Shown here in pieces: positions 45,543 to 55,210 of a DNA stretch of 64,000 nucleotides. Origin of the DNA: an uncultured Clostridia bacterium (GTDB lineage: Bacteria > Bacillota > Clostridia > TANB77 > UBA1234). The stretch's first letter is position 1. Every line of letters begins with the position of its first letter. Under the pieces are notes generated by a model, which was given only the letters and a program-made list of their open reading frames with translations, was not told where the DNA came from and searched no databases. The stretch is taken from NCBI GenBank assembly GCA_934149405.1, contig CAKPEV010000001.1, positions 124,001 through 188,000 of the forward strand, given 5' to 3'. A program made the position numbers and the translations under genes.

Positions 45543-46940
45543 CTATCCAATGCTCCCTTCTAATTCGAGATTTATAAGATTGTTCATTTCAACTGCATAT
45601 TCTACAGGAAGTTCTTTCGAAACAGGATATGCAAAACCTCTAACAATCATCGCTCTCGCATCATCTTCCGAAAGCCCTCTACTCATCAAATAAAATATAG
45701 CTTTATCGCTTATTTTACCTATCTTAGCTTCGTGAGAAAATTCAATTTCATCATTTCTAATATCGTTTACAGGAATTGTATCAGAACGCGAAATATCATC
45801 CAGCATAAGCGATTCACAACTTACGCTACACTTTGAATTTGTAGCATTCTCCATAATTCTAACAAGTGCTCTATATGTACACGCACCACCATTTTTCGAA
45901 AGCGATTTAGAATTTACAACTGATGATGTATTAGGTGCATTATGAACAACTTTAAATCCTGTATCAAGATTTTGCCCCTTGCCGGCAAAAGTAATTCCTG
46001 TATACTCTGTTTTTGCTCCCTCGCCATTTAAAACGCTCATTGGATATAGCATTGAAACCTTAGAGCCAAAAGAACCTGTAACCCAATCAATCTGTGCGTT
46101 TTTGCCTACAATAGCCTTTTTTGTATTTAAATTCATCATATTCTTTGACCAATTTTCTATTGTCGAATATCTTAAATAAGCATTATCTTTTACATACAAC
46201 TCAACACAGCCAGCATGCAAATTAACTTTGTTGTATTTAGGCGCAGAACAGCCTTCAATAAAATGAAGACTTGCTCCCTCATCAACAATAATTAGTGTAT
46301 GCTCGAATTGTCCAGACTCAGGCGAATTAAGTCTAAAATATGATTGCAAAGGAATATCTACTTTCACTTCCTTAGGAACATAAACAAATGAACCTCCAGA
46401 CCATACAGCTGCATGAAGTGCAACAAATTTGTGTTCACTAATCGGAACACATTTCATAAAATATTCTTTCACAATCTCTGGATATTCTTTAACTGCAGTT
46501 TCCATATCAGTGTAAATTACACCCTGCTTTAGCAAATCTTCTTTCATGCTATGGTAAACAACTTCAGAATCATATTGAGCACCAACACCTCCTAGAGATT
46601 TTTTCTCTGCATCAGGTATACCAAGCTTATCGAATGTATTTTTAATATCTTCAGGAACATCATCCCAACTAGAATTTAGCTTAGACTTTGGTTTTACATA
46701 TGTTGCAATGTCATCCATCTTAAGCTCCGAAAGGTCTGGTCCCCATGTTGGAAGTTCTAGTTTGTCATACATTGCTAAAGCATCTAATCTAATTTTTCTC
46801 ATCCAATCAGGATCGTTTTTTTGTCTAGAAATTTCTTCTACAATCTCTTTGTTTAAGCCTTTTTTCATTTTAAATTCGTAGTCATCTTTATTTTTAAAAT
46901 CATAAATATTTCTATCTACTTCATCTACTTTTGTCTTCAT
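45543..46940 (-). CDS. sufB: SufB iron-sulfur cluster assembly scaffold
   Basis: 465 aa, a normal length for SufB. Conserved blocks include QYDSEVVYHSMK, SGGSFVYVPKEVKVDIP, EGCSAPKYNKVNLHAGCVEL, SKSLSKNGGACTYRALV and the C-terminal FYLMSRGLSEDDARAMIVRGF. Start 46940 is chosen over a longer reading inside sufC because it follows an AGGT site and matches family starts. Stop and sufD start are separated by no spacer. Confidence 0.96.
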   Translation of the reverse strand: MKTKVDEVDRNIYDFKNKDDYEFKMKKGLNKEIVEEISRQKNDPDWMRKIRLDALAMYDKLELPTWGPDLSELKMDDIATYVKPKSKLNSSWDDVPEDIKNTFDKLGIPDAEKKSLGGVGAQYDSEVVYHSMKEDLLKQGVIYTDMETAVKEYPEIVKEYFMKCVPISEHKFVALHAAVWSGGSFVYVPKEVKVDIPLQSYFRLNSPESGQFEHTLIIVDEGASLHFIEGCSAPKYNKVNLHAGCVELYVKDNAYLRYSTIENWSKNMMNLNTKKAIVGKNAQIDWVTGSFGSKVSMLYPMSVLNGEGAKTEYTGITFAGKGQNLDTGFKVVHNAPNTSSVVNSKSLSKNGGACTYRALVRIMENATNSKCSVSCESLMLDDISRSDTIPVNDIRNDEIEFSHEAKIGKISDKAIFYLMSRGLSEDDARAMIVRGFAYPVSKELPVEYAVEMNNLINLELEGSIG

Positions 46941-46941
46941 A

Positions 46942-47688
46942 TTACATACCTGCTTCCTTGTATTTACTAAAGCCATTTTCTAAAATATCCTTTGCAAGTT
47001 CAAAATCACCTGTCTTCACAATCTTACCATCTACCAAAACATGCACGAAATCAACATCTAAACTCTCTAAAATACTCATGTTGTGAGTAATTATTAAAAT
47101 AGAATTTTCATTTGATTTATACATTTCAATTCCCTTGGAAACAGCCTTTATCGCATCAACATCAAGACCAGAATCTGTTTCATCTAAAATAGCAAGTTTA
47201 GGGTTTAAAACAAGCATTTGCAAAATTTCATTTTTCTTTTTTTCGCCGCCAGAAAAACCAACATTTAAGTTCCTATCAATCAAATTTGCATTCATATTTA
47301 ACTCTTTTGCATAATTTTTTACATTATCCTTAAATTCAAAAATTTTTACTGGCTTTTCATCAATTTTATTTTTAGCAACCTTCAAAAAGTTAAGACAAGA
47401 AATGCCTGGTATCTCTTCCGGTGCTTGAAAAGACATAAAAACACCTTTCTTTGCAATCTTATCTGTAGAAAGATTCGTTATATCTTCGCCATCAAGCTCA
47501 ATCTTACCACTTGTTTTCTTATATTCAGGATTATTTAAAATAACATTAGCAAGCGTAGACTTTCCGGCACCATTCGGTCCCATAATAACATGAACTTCGC
47601 CTTTACCAATACTTAAATTAAGCCCTTTTAAAATCTCTTTCTCGCCTGCAACAGCATATAAATCTTTAATCTCTAATAAACTACTCAT
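46942..47688 (-). CDS. sufC: SufC ATPase
   Basis: 248 aa ABC-type ATPase of the SUF complex. Walker A GPNGAGKST, Q-loop SFQAPEEIPG, signature FSGGEKKKNEILQ, Walker B LAILDETDSGLD, and the H-loop ITHN. First gene of the sufCBDSU-mnmA operon, with GAGGAG before the start and its own promoter at 47723-47751. Confidence 0.97.
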   Translation of the reverse strand: MSSLLEIKDLYAVAGEKEILKGLNLSIGKGEVHVIMGPNGAGKSTLANVILNNPEYKKTSGKIELDGEDITNLSTDKIAKKGVFMSFQAPEEIPGISCLNFLKVAKNKIDEKPVKIFEFKDNVKNYAKELNMNANLIDRNLNVGFSGGEKKKNEILQMLVLNPKLAILDETDSGLDVDAIKAVSKGIEMYKSNENSILIITHNMSILESLDVDFVHVLVDGKIVKTGDFELAKDILENGFSKYKEAGM

Positions 47689-47722
47689 ATTATCTCCTCG
47701 TTTTCATAGTATTTCAGTAGTA

Positions 47723-47751
47723 ATTATAAATTCTAATTCATAGTTTGTCAA
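47723..47751 (-). promoter_or_regulatory. SUF operon promoter
   Basis: Minus strand consensus TTGACA (47751-47746), 17-bp spacer, TATAAT (47728-47723). A perfect sigma-A promoter this close to the Rrf2-type gene suggests repression by that regulator (inference). Confidence 0.88.
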
Positions 47752-47765
47752 TAGGAATTGAACTT

Positions 47766-47800
47766 TCAAAAAAGAGGTGAAGTTTTTTAGCTTTCACCCC
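47766..47800 (-). terminator. terminator between the Rrf2 regulator and sufC
   Basis: GGTGAAAG/CTTCACC stem on the minus strand followed by TCTTTTTT, just past the regulator stop. Confidence 0.82.
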
Positions 47801-47815
47801 AAGATTTAAAATTTG

Positions 47816-48214
47816 CTATTTAATTAAATCCTCCAATGTTTTACTATCTATATATTCATTTATCACATTATCTAGGCCTTCCCAAAAAGTAAAAGTCTTG
47901 CAATCATTCTTTCTTGCACAGTCACTTTCTCCTGTAACACACATAACAGGAGCTAAATCTCCCTCAGTAGCTCTTAAAATATCACCAACTTTATACTCAC
48001 TTGGCTTCTTTGAAAGTCTATATCCACCTGCATTACCCCTTGCAGTCTCTAAAAATCCCGCTTTATTTAACATAGAAATTATTTGCTCTAAATATTTATT
48101 TGAAATTTGTTGTCTGTCTGCAATACTCTTTAAAGAAATAAAATTTCCATTGCCATTAGTAGCTAAATCTATCATTATTCTTAAGGCATATCTGCCTTTA
48201 GTTGAAATTCTCAT
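47816..48214 (-). CDS. Rrf2/IscR family regulator
   Basis: 132 aa. Rrf2 winged helix (RYALRIMIDLATNGNG, ISLKSIADRQQISNKYLEQIISMLNKAGF) with the three cysteines CVTGESDCARKNDC that bind a [2Fe-2S] cluster in IscR-type members. Start 48214 gives the family MRISTKGRYAL and a 6-base spacing from AGGAGG. Directly upstream of the SUF operon, which it most likely controls according to iron-sulfur supply. Confidence 0.93.
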   Translation of the reverse strand: MRISTKGRYALRIMIDLATNGNGNFISLKSIADRQQISNKYLEQIISMLNKAGFLETARGNAGGYRLSKKPSEYKVGDILRATEGDLAPVMCVTGESDCARKNDCKTFTFWEGLDNVINEYIDSKTLEDLIK

Positions 48215-48332
48215 CATGTGCCTCCTAATAAAAGTTTTTCTAAATAATATCACAAAAAAATTAAATTAGCAAATGCACTCTTAGATATTCATTTTCACTC
48301 ATATTTTCAATCTCCAAACATTAAAATTTTGC

Positions 48333-49043
48333 TTAGCATAAATTCTTGCTTAGCCAAGTTTTATAATATTCTAATTGTTCTTTAGTATGAAAATAGTGCT
48401 CTCCTCCATCTAAGATATCTAGACTTGCATTAAATTTGTTTGCAAAATCTTTTATTGTATCCTCAGTTTGCATATTGTCATTTGAGCCATACAGTATGTA
48501 AGTTTCCTTATCCCAGGTAGTTACTGGATGTTCTTTTACATATACATAATAGTCCCAATATAGAACTTGCCCAAAATCAGTTTTTATTTCTTTTTGTTCC
48601 TCTAAATCTTTCTCTGAAACATTAGCCCATTGCATCATGTTATCAATTATCTTCTTCATGTTAACAACAGGAGACAAAAAGAAGCATCTTTTTAGTTGCT
48701 CATTTTTGTACAACATCAAAGAAAAATAAGCCCCCACGCTACAAGCAAAAATGTTTATCTCATCATATCTAGCTCTCGCATACTCAATTATTTTTTCTAA
48801 ATCTTTAACACAATTTTGAACCTTGCAAAGATAAGTTTTATCATCTTTTCTTTCTCCATGCTCTGGCAAATCAAAGCTAACCACTTGATATCCGGCTTTC
48901 GTAGCCTCTTCTGCTAGTATTTCTACAACCGTGTCTTCTTTATTCGACATATTACCATGTACAGCGATGTAGCACTTTTTACTTTGCTCTCCCCAAATAA
49001 CAGCAGGAATTCCATCTATTTTAATTTTTTCTTTAATCATATT
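48333..49043 (-). CDS. alpha/beta hydrolase
   Basis: 236 aa. AVHGNMSNKEDTV (oxyanion region), FDLPEHGERKDD, nucleophile elbow FACSVGAYFS (Ser), late Asp in LYGSNDNMQ and His in GGEHYF complete the alpha/beta-hydrolase triad. Substrate unknown. Start 49043 follows GGGGTGG and lies 8 bases inside the end of the DUF1653 gene, so they are coupled. AT-rich and host-like. Confidence 0.88.
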   Translation of the reverse strand, partial: NMIKEKIKIDGIPAVIWGEQSKKCYIAVHGNMSNKEDTVVEILAEEATKAGYQVVSFDLPEHGERKDDKTYLCKVQNCVKDLEKIIEYARARYDEINIFACSVGAYFSLMLYKNEQLKRCFFLSPVVNMKKIIDNMMQWANVSEKDLEEQKEIKTDFGQVLYWDYYVYVKEHPVTTWDKETYILYGSNDNMQTEDTIKDFANKFNASLDILDGGEHYFHTKEQLEYYKTWLSKNLC

Positions 49044-49050
49044 TCCACCC

Positions 49051-49302
49051 CTATTTTCTGTGTGCGACACTTTCTATATGTTGAAGTTCAAATCTGTATT
49101 TTTGCTTAACATCTGGATATTTTTCATGATCCACTTCACTTAAAAACATATCTTTAGGTCTAATCCATAAGCCACAATCACCATATAATTTTCTGTAAAT
49201 AACAAACTCTTCTTCAGTTTCAGAATTTTTTGCTACATCTACTACCAAATAATAATCTCCCTTAAAATGTTTATATATTGCATTTATTTTTAATTCGTTC
49301 AT
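49051..49302 (-). CDS. DUF1653 domain protein
   Basis: 83 aa. [40 protein letters not shown] and [13 protein letters not shown] match the DUF1653 family, of unknown function. GGGGAGG lies upstream of the start. Co-transcribed with the alpha/beta hydrolase. Confidence 0.9.
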   Translation of the reverse strand: MNELKINAIYKHFKGDYYLVVDVAKNSETEEEFVIYRKLYGDCGLWIRPKDMFLSEVDHEKYPDVKQKYRFELQHIESVAHRK

Positions 49303-49521
49303 GTTACATCCTCCCCAATTTTATAATTCTATATAATACAGTTCTCGCTGTTTCCTAACATCTTAATATACTTAGCACAAAACTTTCCTCACTCTAAAAC
49401 ACAAATATTGTTTTAAATACAATTTAACATTATTTAAGGTCTACTTCAATATATTTTAAAATAACTGTTGTCTATTATATTGAAAAATTTGTCAACTTTG
49501 TCAACAAAATCTATTTTTCGC

Positions 49522-49550
49522 TTGACTTATATAGCAATTTATGTTAGTAT
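49522..49550 (+). promoter_or_regulatory. promoter of the candidate ncRNA
   Basis: TTGACT (49522-49527), 17-bp spacer, TAGTAT (49545-49550). Confidence 0.7.
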
Positions 49551-49556
49551 ATTTTT

Positions 49557-49856
49557 CGTTCGCTTTTAACATTGAAAATTCATACACCTCTTTTGGTGTA
49601 TTTTATATATATTCACGCGAGATAGATTGTGTTGGAGATGAGATACCTTTCCTTTCCTTTTCTTTTTTTGGTTTTTTTCTCACTTTCTCCCTTTTCCTTA
49701 AATTTTTCATGTTTGTCATTTGCTTAAAAATTGTCTCTCTCCATGAATGGTCTACTCAAAGCCACGTTAATCCTTCTATTGGATTGACCAACATTCGCAT
49801 AAGTGATTTTTCACTTTGCAACAAAACTCCAGTCATTCAAGACCGGAGTTTTTGTT
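49557..49856 (+). ncRNA. candidate structured non-coding RNA, about 300 nt
   Basis: No convincing gene is present between 49303 and 50134, yet a good promoter (49522-49550) and a terminator hairpin (49822-49856, AAACTCC/GGAGTTT then T run) bracket 300 bases. Inside are hairpins ATACACC/GGTGTAT (near 49590), TGGTC/GACCA enclosing AATCC/GGATT (49750-49790) and AAGTGA/TCACTT (about 49800-49815), plus a long pyrimidine tract (49648-49700). I do not recognise RNase P, tmRNA or 6S RNA features. An open frame across it has no ribosome site and odd composition. The stretch 49303-49520 and 49857-50040 holds nothing else I can identify. Confidence 0.5.
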
Positions 49857-50040
49857 ATTTACAAAGTTTTTTATGCGAATTACTCCAGAAGTATATGTCG
49901 TATGCTTTTTCAATGTATCAGAAAAATATAAATTTTGTCCAAACAACAAATTATTTTTTCCTGTGTTAAAGGTTTCAAAATGCATAATTAGACCAAGAAT
50001 CAACAGTTTGATGCAACACATTTAATTTATTGTTTCATTC

Positions 50041-50069
50041 TTGATTTTTTATGTAAATCATGTTAGAAT
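50041..50069 (+). promoter_or_regulatory. promoter of the 50135 gene
   Basis: TTGATT (50041-50046), 17-bp spacer, TAGAAT (50064-50069). Confidence 0.7.
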
Positions 50070-50134
50070 GCTTTTGAGATAAATCCCTATACACTATCCA
50101 TTAACCAACAAAATAATTTTTAGGAGGAACATCT

Positions 50135-50596
50135 ATGGATATCATTTCGATGCCAGCAAAGCAGATACTCGCACTTGGAAACAATATTCGTTATGAAGAT
50201 GATGTTAACGACTTTTTAACAAAATCTCAATTTTACGAAATTCTGGGACTCTTGAAAGATGCGAAAGAAACACGAAAACTTTTGGTAGACTTCTACTCGC
50301 CAGAATTTGAACAACTTCACCGTTCCAGGCCTCTAAAAATTTACCGAAATAAAGATGAATTCGAGTATCTTTCAAAAAGATTTGTTTGGAAGGTTAAGTA
50401 TAGTGACCTTCCGCTAAACTACATTGTATGCTCAGTCTCTTGTATATTTGAAATGTATCGCGCAGAATACTTAATCAAACATCATTTAATAAAAAATAAT
50501 GTTGATATGAGTGAATTTCAGGTGCTAATAAAGCATTTCCATAATTTTATTGGCCGAACCGCTGCCCTTCATGCATTACAAATGGTTGAAAAGTAA
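50135..50596 (+). CDS. hypothetical protein, 153 aa, in a one-gene unit
   Basis: Not recognised. Helical; the C-terminal part (FQVLIKHFHNFIGRTAALHAL) contains several His and aromatic residues. It has a promoter, an AGGAGG ribosome site and a strong terminator of its own. Arginine codons are mostly CGN (CGT, CGA, CGC), unlike neighbouring AGA-rich genes, so it resembles the units at 2277, 38455, 39244 and 41362, although it has no CGG. Confidence 0.7.
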   Translation: MDIISMPAKQILALGNNIRYEDDVNDFLTKSQFYEILGLLKDAKETRKLLVDFYSPEFEQLHRSRPLKIYRNKDEFEYLSKRFVWKVKYSDLPLNYIVCSVSCIFEMYRAEYLIKHHLIKNNVDMSEFQVLIKHFHNFIGRTAALHALQMVEK

Positions 50597-50650
50597 GATT
50601 TTGCTTTCAACTCGCGGCAGACAAGTTTATTGCTAAATTAGTAAAACAGC

Positions 50651-50690
50651 AACCCACCAGCTTAGAGTTATCTGCTGGTGGGTTTATTTT
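50651..50690 (+). terminator. terminator of the 50135 gene
   Basis: AACCCACCAGC pairs with GCTGGTGGGTT around 12 bases, followed by TATTTTT. It lies between convergent genes. Confidence 0.9.
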
Positions 50691-50730
50691 TATTTTAATG
50701 CTATTTCTAATTTTAACTGCTAGCAGAATA

Positions 50731-53040
50731 TTATCGTTGTAGCATTTTTTCAATTTCATTAACAAATTCACTTTTAGCAATTCTGCTACTTGGAACTACT
50801 AGATAAACTTTGTTTCTAGTTCTTGTTAATGCAACATAGAACAGCCTTCTCTCTTCTGCAAATGGCATTTGTTCATTTATTGAATCCAAATTAAAATACT
50901 CAAATATCCAGTGGGATGCTCTTCCCTTGCTTGGAAATACTCTTTCTCTCAAACCGAATACTATCACTTGATCAGCTGTCAAGCCTTTTGAACGATGCAT
51001 TGTTAATGCCTCTATTTTAGCCTCCGGTAAATCTTTGCATATCAGAACATCATTTACTCCTTTTGCAAAAAATTCACTTTTACTTAGCCTATATAAACAC
51101 TCATTAGTCCTAGCTAGAATTAAAATATTACTGTTGTAATTTTCTTCATACAGTTTATGGACCAGGTCATTTATCTTTTCATATTCTTTATACCATTCAT
51201 ATTCAACTATTTCTATTGGATGTTCTAATCTCTTTATTGATTTAATTTTCTTCTTACTTTGAGCTTCATTTTTCAAAATAAAGTCACTTGTTACATTCGC
51301 TAACTCTTGACCATATCTATACGTTGTTGAAAGATACATATCATCTTTTGAATTTGTGAACAACTCACTAAATTTATTGAACAACTCCAATCTTGAACCC
51401 GCAAAAGCATAAATTGATTGCCAATCATCACCTACTGATATCAATTTTGCATTAAAAAACTCAATAAGTCTCTTTATAAATAAAAATCTTTGAAATGTAA
51501 TATCTTGATATTCATCCACAATAACATATTTATAGTTTAATTCTGGATATTTGTTTTTTACTTCTTTTATTATTTGTTTATAGGAAAGATTTATCATGTC
51601 GCTATAATCTATCATGTGATTTTCGACTAAATATGCTTGATAATGTTTGCAAATCTCCTTCAAATATTTTATAGCTTCTATCCTACACTCAGCCTCTTTT
51701 TTCTTATCTGCGGAATAACAAAAATATTTAAAATCTTCTTCTTTAATTTGAGATATCCTTTTATTAAACATGTAATTTTCATCATCCACTAACATATTTT
51801 TAAATATATCAATAAATGTTATTACCAAATCAACAAATCTGTAGAACTCAGCATTCAAATTATTGTCTAATATCCTATCAAAAATTTCTTCATCACTTCT
51901 TCTTACAAAATCAATATTTCTATTTGATAACTCATTTTTTAATGTTGTTATAAAATCGCCATCTGGCGTCATATAATCCAAATTTATAAAGTCGCTCTTG
52001 TTACTTTTTTGAAATTTTTCTTTTATTTTTCTAGTCCTATTATATTTTGCAATCTCAGCTTTGTTAAGTTCATTCTTTTCATTATAACAATTTGAAAGTC
52101 CAAAATATTCTATGTAAATACTTTTTCCCTGATATTCTATCGTAAAATCTGGCACATATGTTGTGTCCTCATTTACCTTCTCTTCAAATATCTTTTCATA
52201 TGAATAATCTATACTATTTGCATAAAGAAAATTTGCAATCCTAACCTCTCCTAAAGATTTTACCTTTTCTCCTCTTATTGTATAAAGAGAATTTCTTTGA
52301 CTCAATCTGTTTATTAAGTATTGATGGATGCCACCATGTTTACTGCTTTCAATTAGATACTTTCTTCTTTTATAATCTTTAAAATAGTCTTCAAAAGTGT
52401 CAAACTTTTCAAAGTTTTCTATAAAGCCTTTTGCAATATATGTCTTGTTTTCGTATTGTTTAAATAATTCAATCAGTCTCCTTAATTTATTTTTATCTTT
52501 GAATAATTCTTTGATATAACTACAAATAATCTGCTTTTGCTCATCTGCTCCAACCACTTTAATAGGATATGGATAAAATTTTTTAATAAACTTCATTCCT
52601 AATGAATGAAAAGTTGAAACTGGAATACCTAAATCTAGCAAATCATTTACCTTTTCATCTAAATCTTCACTAGACTTTTTTGTAAAGGTTAGCATTATTA
52701 TTTCTTCAGGTTTAATGCCCAATTTATCAACTAAGTATTTCACTTTTGCCGCCATTGTCGTGCTCTTACCAGATCCAGCACCAGCATTTATTAAAGAATA
52801 ATCATCGTCTCTTAAAATTATCCTTCTCTGTTCATCATCAGGTTTTATATTTTCTCCGACATCAGTAAAAATATGATCAAAATATTCTTTATACTCTACT
52901 AATTTTCGTTCTACAAAATCACTATTTCTCTCATTTAGTAAATCCTCATTAACTTCAAGATTGTTCTTTTCGCAAAAATTCTTGTAATCATTGTAACTAA
53001 TATATCTATCTTCATCTAAAAACACATCTAAATTATCCAT
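50731..53040 (-). CDS. UvrD/helicase-IV-like DNA helicase with an embedded nuclease-like insert
   Basis: 769 aa superfamily-1 helicase. Motifs: INAGAGSGKST (I), LTFTKKSSEDL (Ia), VDEYQDI (II), GDDWQSIYAFAG (III), TMHRSKGLTADQVIVFGL (V) and RRLFYVALTRTRN (VI). Between Ia and II an insert contains VPDFTIEYQGKSIYIEYFG, which looks like a PD-(D/E)xK-type fold, as in helicase-IV-like proteins. Start 53040 follows AAGGG by 8 bases. Downstream of, and in the same direction as, the NERD-HRDC gene; such helicase/NERD pairs are common in DNA repair and defence regions. Confidence 0.88.
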   Translation of the reverse strand: MDNLDVFLDEDRYISYNDYKNFCEKNNLEVNEDLLNERNSDFVERKLVEYKEYFDHIFTDVGENIKPDDEQRRIILRDDDYSLINAGAGSGKSTTMAAKVKYLVDKLGIKPEEIIMLTFTKKSSEDLDEKVNDLLDLGIPVSTFHSLGMKFIKKFYPYPIKVVGADEQKQIICSYIKELFKDKNKLRRLIELFKQYENKTYIAKGFIENFEKFDTFEDYFKDYKRRKYLIESSKHGGIHQYLINRLSQRNSLYTIRGEKVKSLGEVRIANFLYANSIDYSYEKIFEEKVNEDTTYVPDFTIEYQGKSIYIEYFGLSNCYNEKNELNKAEIAKYNRTRKIKEKFQKSNKSDFINLDYMTPDGDFITTLKNELSNRNIDFVRRSDEEIFDRILDNNLNAEFYRFVDLVITFIDIFKNMLVDDENYMFNKRISQIKEEDFKYFCYSADKKKEAECRIEAIKYLKEICKHYQAYLVENHMIDYSDMINLSYKQIIKEVKNKYPELNYKYVIVDEYQDITFQRFLFIKRLIEFFNAKLISVGDDWQSIYAFAGSRLELFNKFSELFTNSKDDMYLSTTYRYGQELANVTSDFILKNEAQSKKKIKSIKRLEHPIEIVEYEWYKEYEKINDLVHKLYEENYNSNILILARTNECLYRLSKSEFFAKGVNDVLICKDLPEAKIEALTMHRSKGLTADQVIVFGLRERVFPSKGRASHWIFEYFNLDSINEQMPFAEERRLFYVALTRTRNKVYLVVPSSRIAKSEFVNEIEKMLQR

Positions 53041-53152
53041 ATATTTATCCCTTTTCATTTGTTTAACAACTTTTATCTTAGTATATTTATATCATAATAG
53101 ACAATATTTAACAACTATAAATGTTGGGGTGGGATATAAGAAAACACGATTT

Positions 53153-54217
53153 TTAACCATTGGCATTGCGTGTTATAACCTCTACAATTTCATTTCCATG
53201 GCACTTTACCTTTACACTATCCAAAATCTTAAGTTTATTTAATTCTTCAATACTTCTAGGTTTATATTTTACTAATCTTTCAAGCTCATCATTAGTAAAA
53301 ACATAGTACGCAGGAACTTTTTTACTAGTACTCCTCTCTTTTCTAAAAGCAATTAGTCTTTCACGTAGCTCTGTATCTCCGCTTTCAGAATTATTTTGAG
53401 CATCTTTTACTTCTTCTATCATTTTTTCTTCAAAAGTTTCTGTTCTTTCAGATACTTTTGATATTTCTGGTGTTTCGATAATCGTATATTTCGAAGTATA
53501 GCCTCTCTGAATTTTCACATTTAAATTATTTAAAATATCATTTGCAAGTTCTTCCATAACTTTTTTCTTATCTAATTCTGAAGAATCTTTTTTGCGTATA
53601 TCATTTTTTAAATATTCAACTAAATTGTCCACTTTTACAATATTATTTTTTAAATTCTTAGGAGCATATTTAATATCTAGGATACCACTTGTATTTGCAA
53701 ATACAACAAGCGGTTTGTGCCATTCGTCGAATGTATTTTGATATAAAAATGCAGTTAACTTGTTCTGCCTTGCAAGCCAATTTTTCTTCCAAATCTCTTT
53801 ATGTCTCACTGCTTGTGTAAAAGGCGAATAAATAGCCTCAGAAATCTTCTTACCATTATACTGATAATATCTTCTAAATTCACCTTGATTATTCACTGTA
53901 ACATTGCCAATCAAATTTTTACATTCGACTAAATAGCAATACGCTGGCGTAATTATTATCCAATCAATTTGAGCGGTCAAATCATCAGCAACAAGATTAA
54001 TATCATGCAACACGTACATACCTATATTAGCACATTTAAGCTCATACTCTATTTTTCTTTCGCCTGCTAGTCCTAATTCAGCAAGTTTTATTTCTTTATC
54101 TATCTCGTCTTTTTCTTTAACTTTATCTCTTATTTGCTTTAAAGCATTTATCTTTTCTTCTAGTTCACTATCACTTTTCAAAAAAATTGTATCGTGAAAT
54201 TTTTCAAATAGTGCCAT
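53153..54217 (-). CDS. NERD-HRDC domain protein
   Basis: 354 aa. A charged N-terminal helix (about 1-60) precedes a NERD nuclease-related domain (GERKIEYELKCANIGMYVLH, LTAQIDWIIITPAYCYLVECKNLIG, about 60-190), and the C terminus (ELRERLIAFRKERSTSKKVP, VFTNDELERLVKYKPRSIEE) is an HRDC domain that binds DNA in RecQ-type helicases. Start 54217 has AAGGAG at good spacing. Just upstream of the UvrD-like helicase; they probably act together on DNA (inference). Confidence 0.9.
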   Translation of the reverse strand: MALFEKFHDTIFLKSDSELEEKINALKQIRDKVKEKDEIDKEIKLAELGLAGERKIEYELKCANIGMYVLHDINLVADDLTAQIDWIIITPAYCYLVECKNLIGNVTVNNQGEFRRYYQYNGKKISEAIYSPFTQAVRHKEIWKKNWLARQNKLTAFLYQNTFDEWHKPLVVFANTSGILDIKYAPKNLKNNIVKVDNLVEYLKNDIRKKDSSELDKKKVMEELANDILNNLNVKIQRGYTSKYTIIETPEISKVSERTETFEEKMIEEVKDAQNNSESGDTELRERLIAFRKERSTSKKVPAYYVFTNDELERLVKYKPRSIEELNKLKILDSVKVKCHGNEIVEVITRNANG

Positions 54218-54375
54218 GTTCATTTCTCCTTACATAGTATAAATTGTATATAATTTATATGATGATTTATTGTGCATCTTTTTCTTCTTTAAATAGCAAA
54301 GCAAATTAAACATACATTTACTCTTTTCAATGACATAATTTCAAGAACATATTGATTTGACATTTAAAATTAAAA

Positions 54376-55044
54376 TCATCTTTTGCATTTCATTATTCTG
54401 TAAAAAATCAACTCTTCTAACCTTTCAGAAGAAGAAAAGGCATTATAATGGTTAAAAAACTTTTTGTCCCCTATCCAACTTTTTTTAATATATCCGATAA
54501 TAATTGAAATAGCTATAGAGATAACAATATATAAAAATAATATACTACTGATATTTAAACCAGAAATTGCTTTTTCGAACAGGCTTGGAAATAATGAAAA
54601 TAAAATGGCACTTATAATAGCTCCATCAATATATTTAATATTCTCTTTTGAATTTTTCTCTTTTATCTCATTCAGCAAGATATATAGTTTGTTAGAATTG
54701 TTAATTCCTCTTCGTTTTAAGAAAAGTGTAATCCAATTTTTCTGATACTTTTCAATTTCGTTGTACATTCTTTTTTCACCAGCAATATTAAAGTCTTTCT
54801 TCAAATTATAATCTATGTTTAATTTTTTAGATATTTTATTCATATAAATGGCTTCTGTCACTATAAAAATCACACATGTTGCCGTAAAATAAATTGCTGC
54901 AAGCCCCCATGCATTATAGCCTTTAAATGCAAAATAAAAATATAATATCACTGATGAAATTTGCCACAACTTCCATATAAAATTTGCGCATTTACTTTTC
55001 AACGCGCCATCTTTTTCATAATTTTTCATTATTTCCTCAAGCAT
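54376..55044 (-). CDS. hypothetical membrane protein, 222 aa
   Basis: Unrecognised. Two adjacent hydrophobic segments (about 27-70) and two more (about 135-185) surround a charged cytoplasmic region (LKKDFNIAGEKRMYNEIEKY). The ATG at 55044 has AAGGAT upstream; an earlier TTG is not needed. AT-rich. It precedes the NERD-HRDC gene by about 150 bases that hold nothing recognisable. Confidence 0.65.
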   Translation of the reverse strand: MLEEIMKNYEKDGALKSKCANFIWKLWQISSVILYFYFAFKGYNAWGLAAIYFTATCVIFIVTEAIYMNKISKKLNIDYNLKKDFNIAGEKRMYNEIEKYQKNWITLFLKRRGINNSNKLYILLNEIKEKNSKENIKYIDGAIISAILFSLFPSLFEKAISGLNISSILFLYIVISIAISIIIGYIKKSWIGDKKFFNHYNAFSSSERLEELIFYRIMKCKR

Positions 55045-55210
55045 ACTATCCTTCTTTCTCTTTTTCAAAAAAAGTAATCAGCAACTACATATTCTTTTAA
55101 AAATTCACAAAGTATATAATAATCTAATAATATCATACCTCCTGTTATTATGTCTAGCGCAAACATATTATTTCATCAATACCACAGATAAATCTACTGC
55201 ATACTAATTT

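Noticed and set aside
49541..49969. Plus-strand frame of 142 codons across the candidate ncRNA.
   Set aside because: TTG start without a ribosome site, runs through the terminator hairpin, and is rich in Phe and Ser from pyrimidine tracts.
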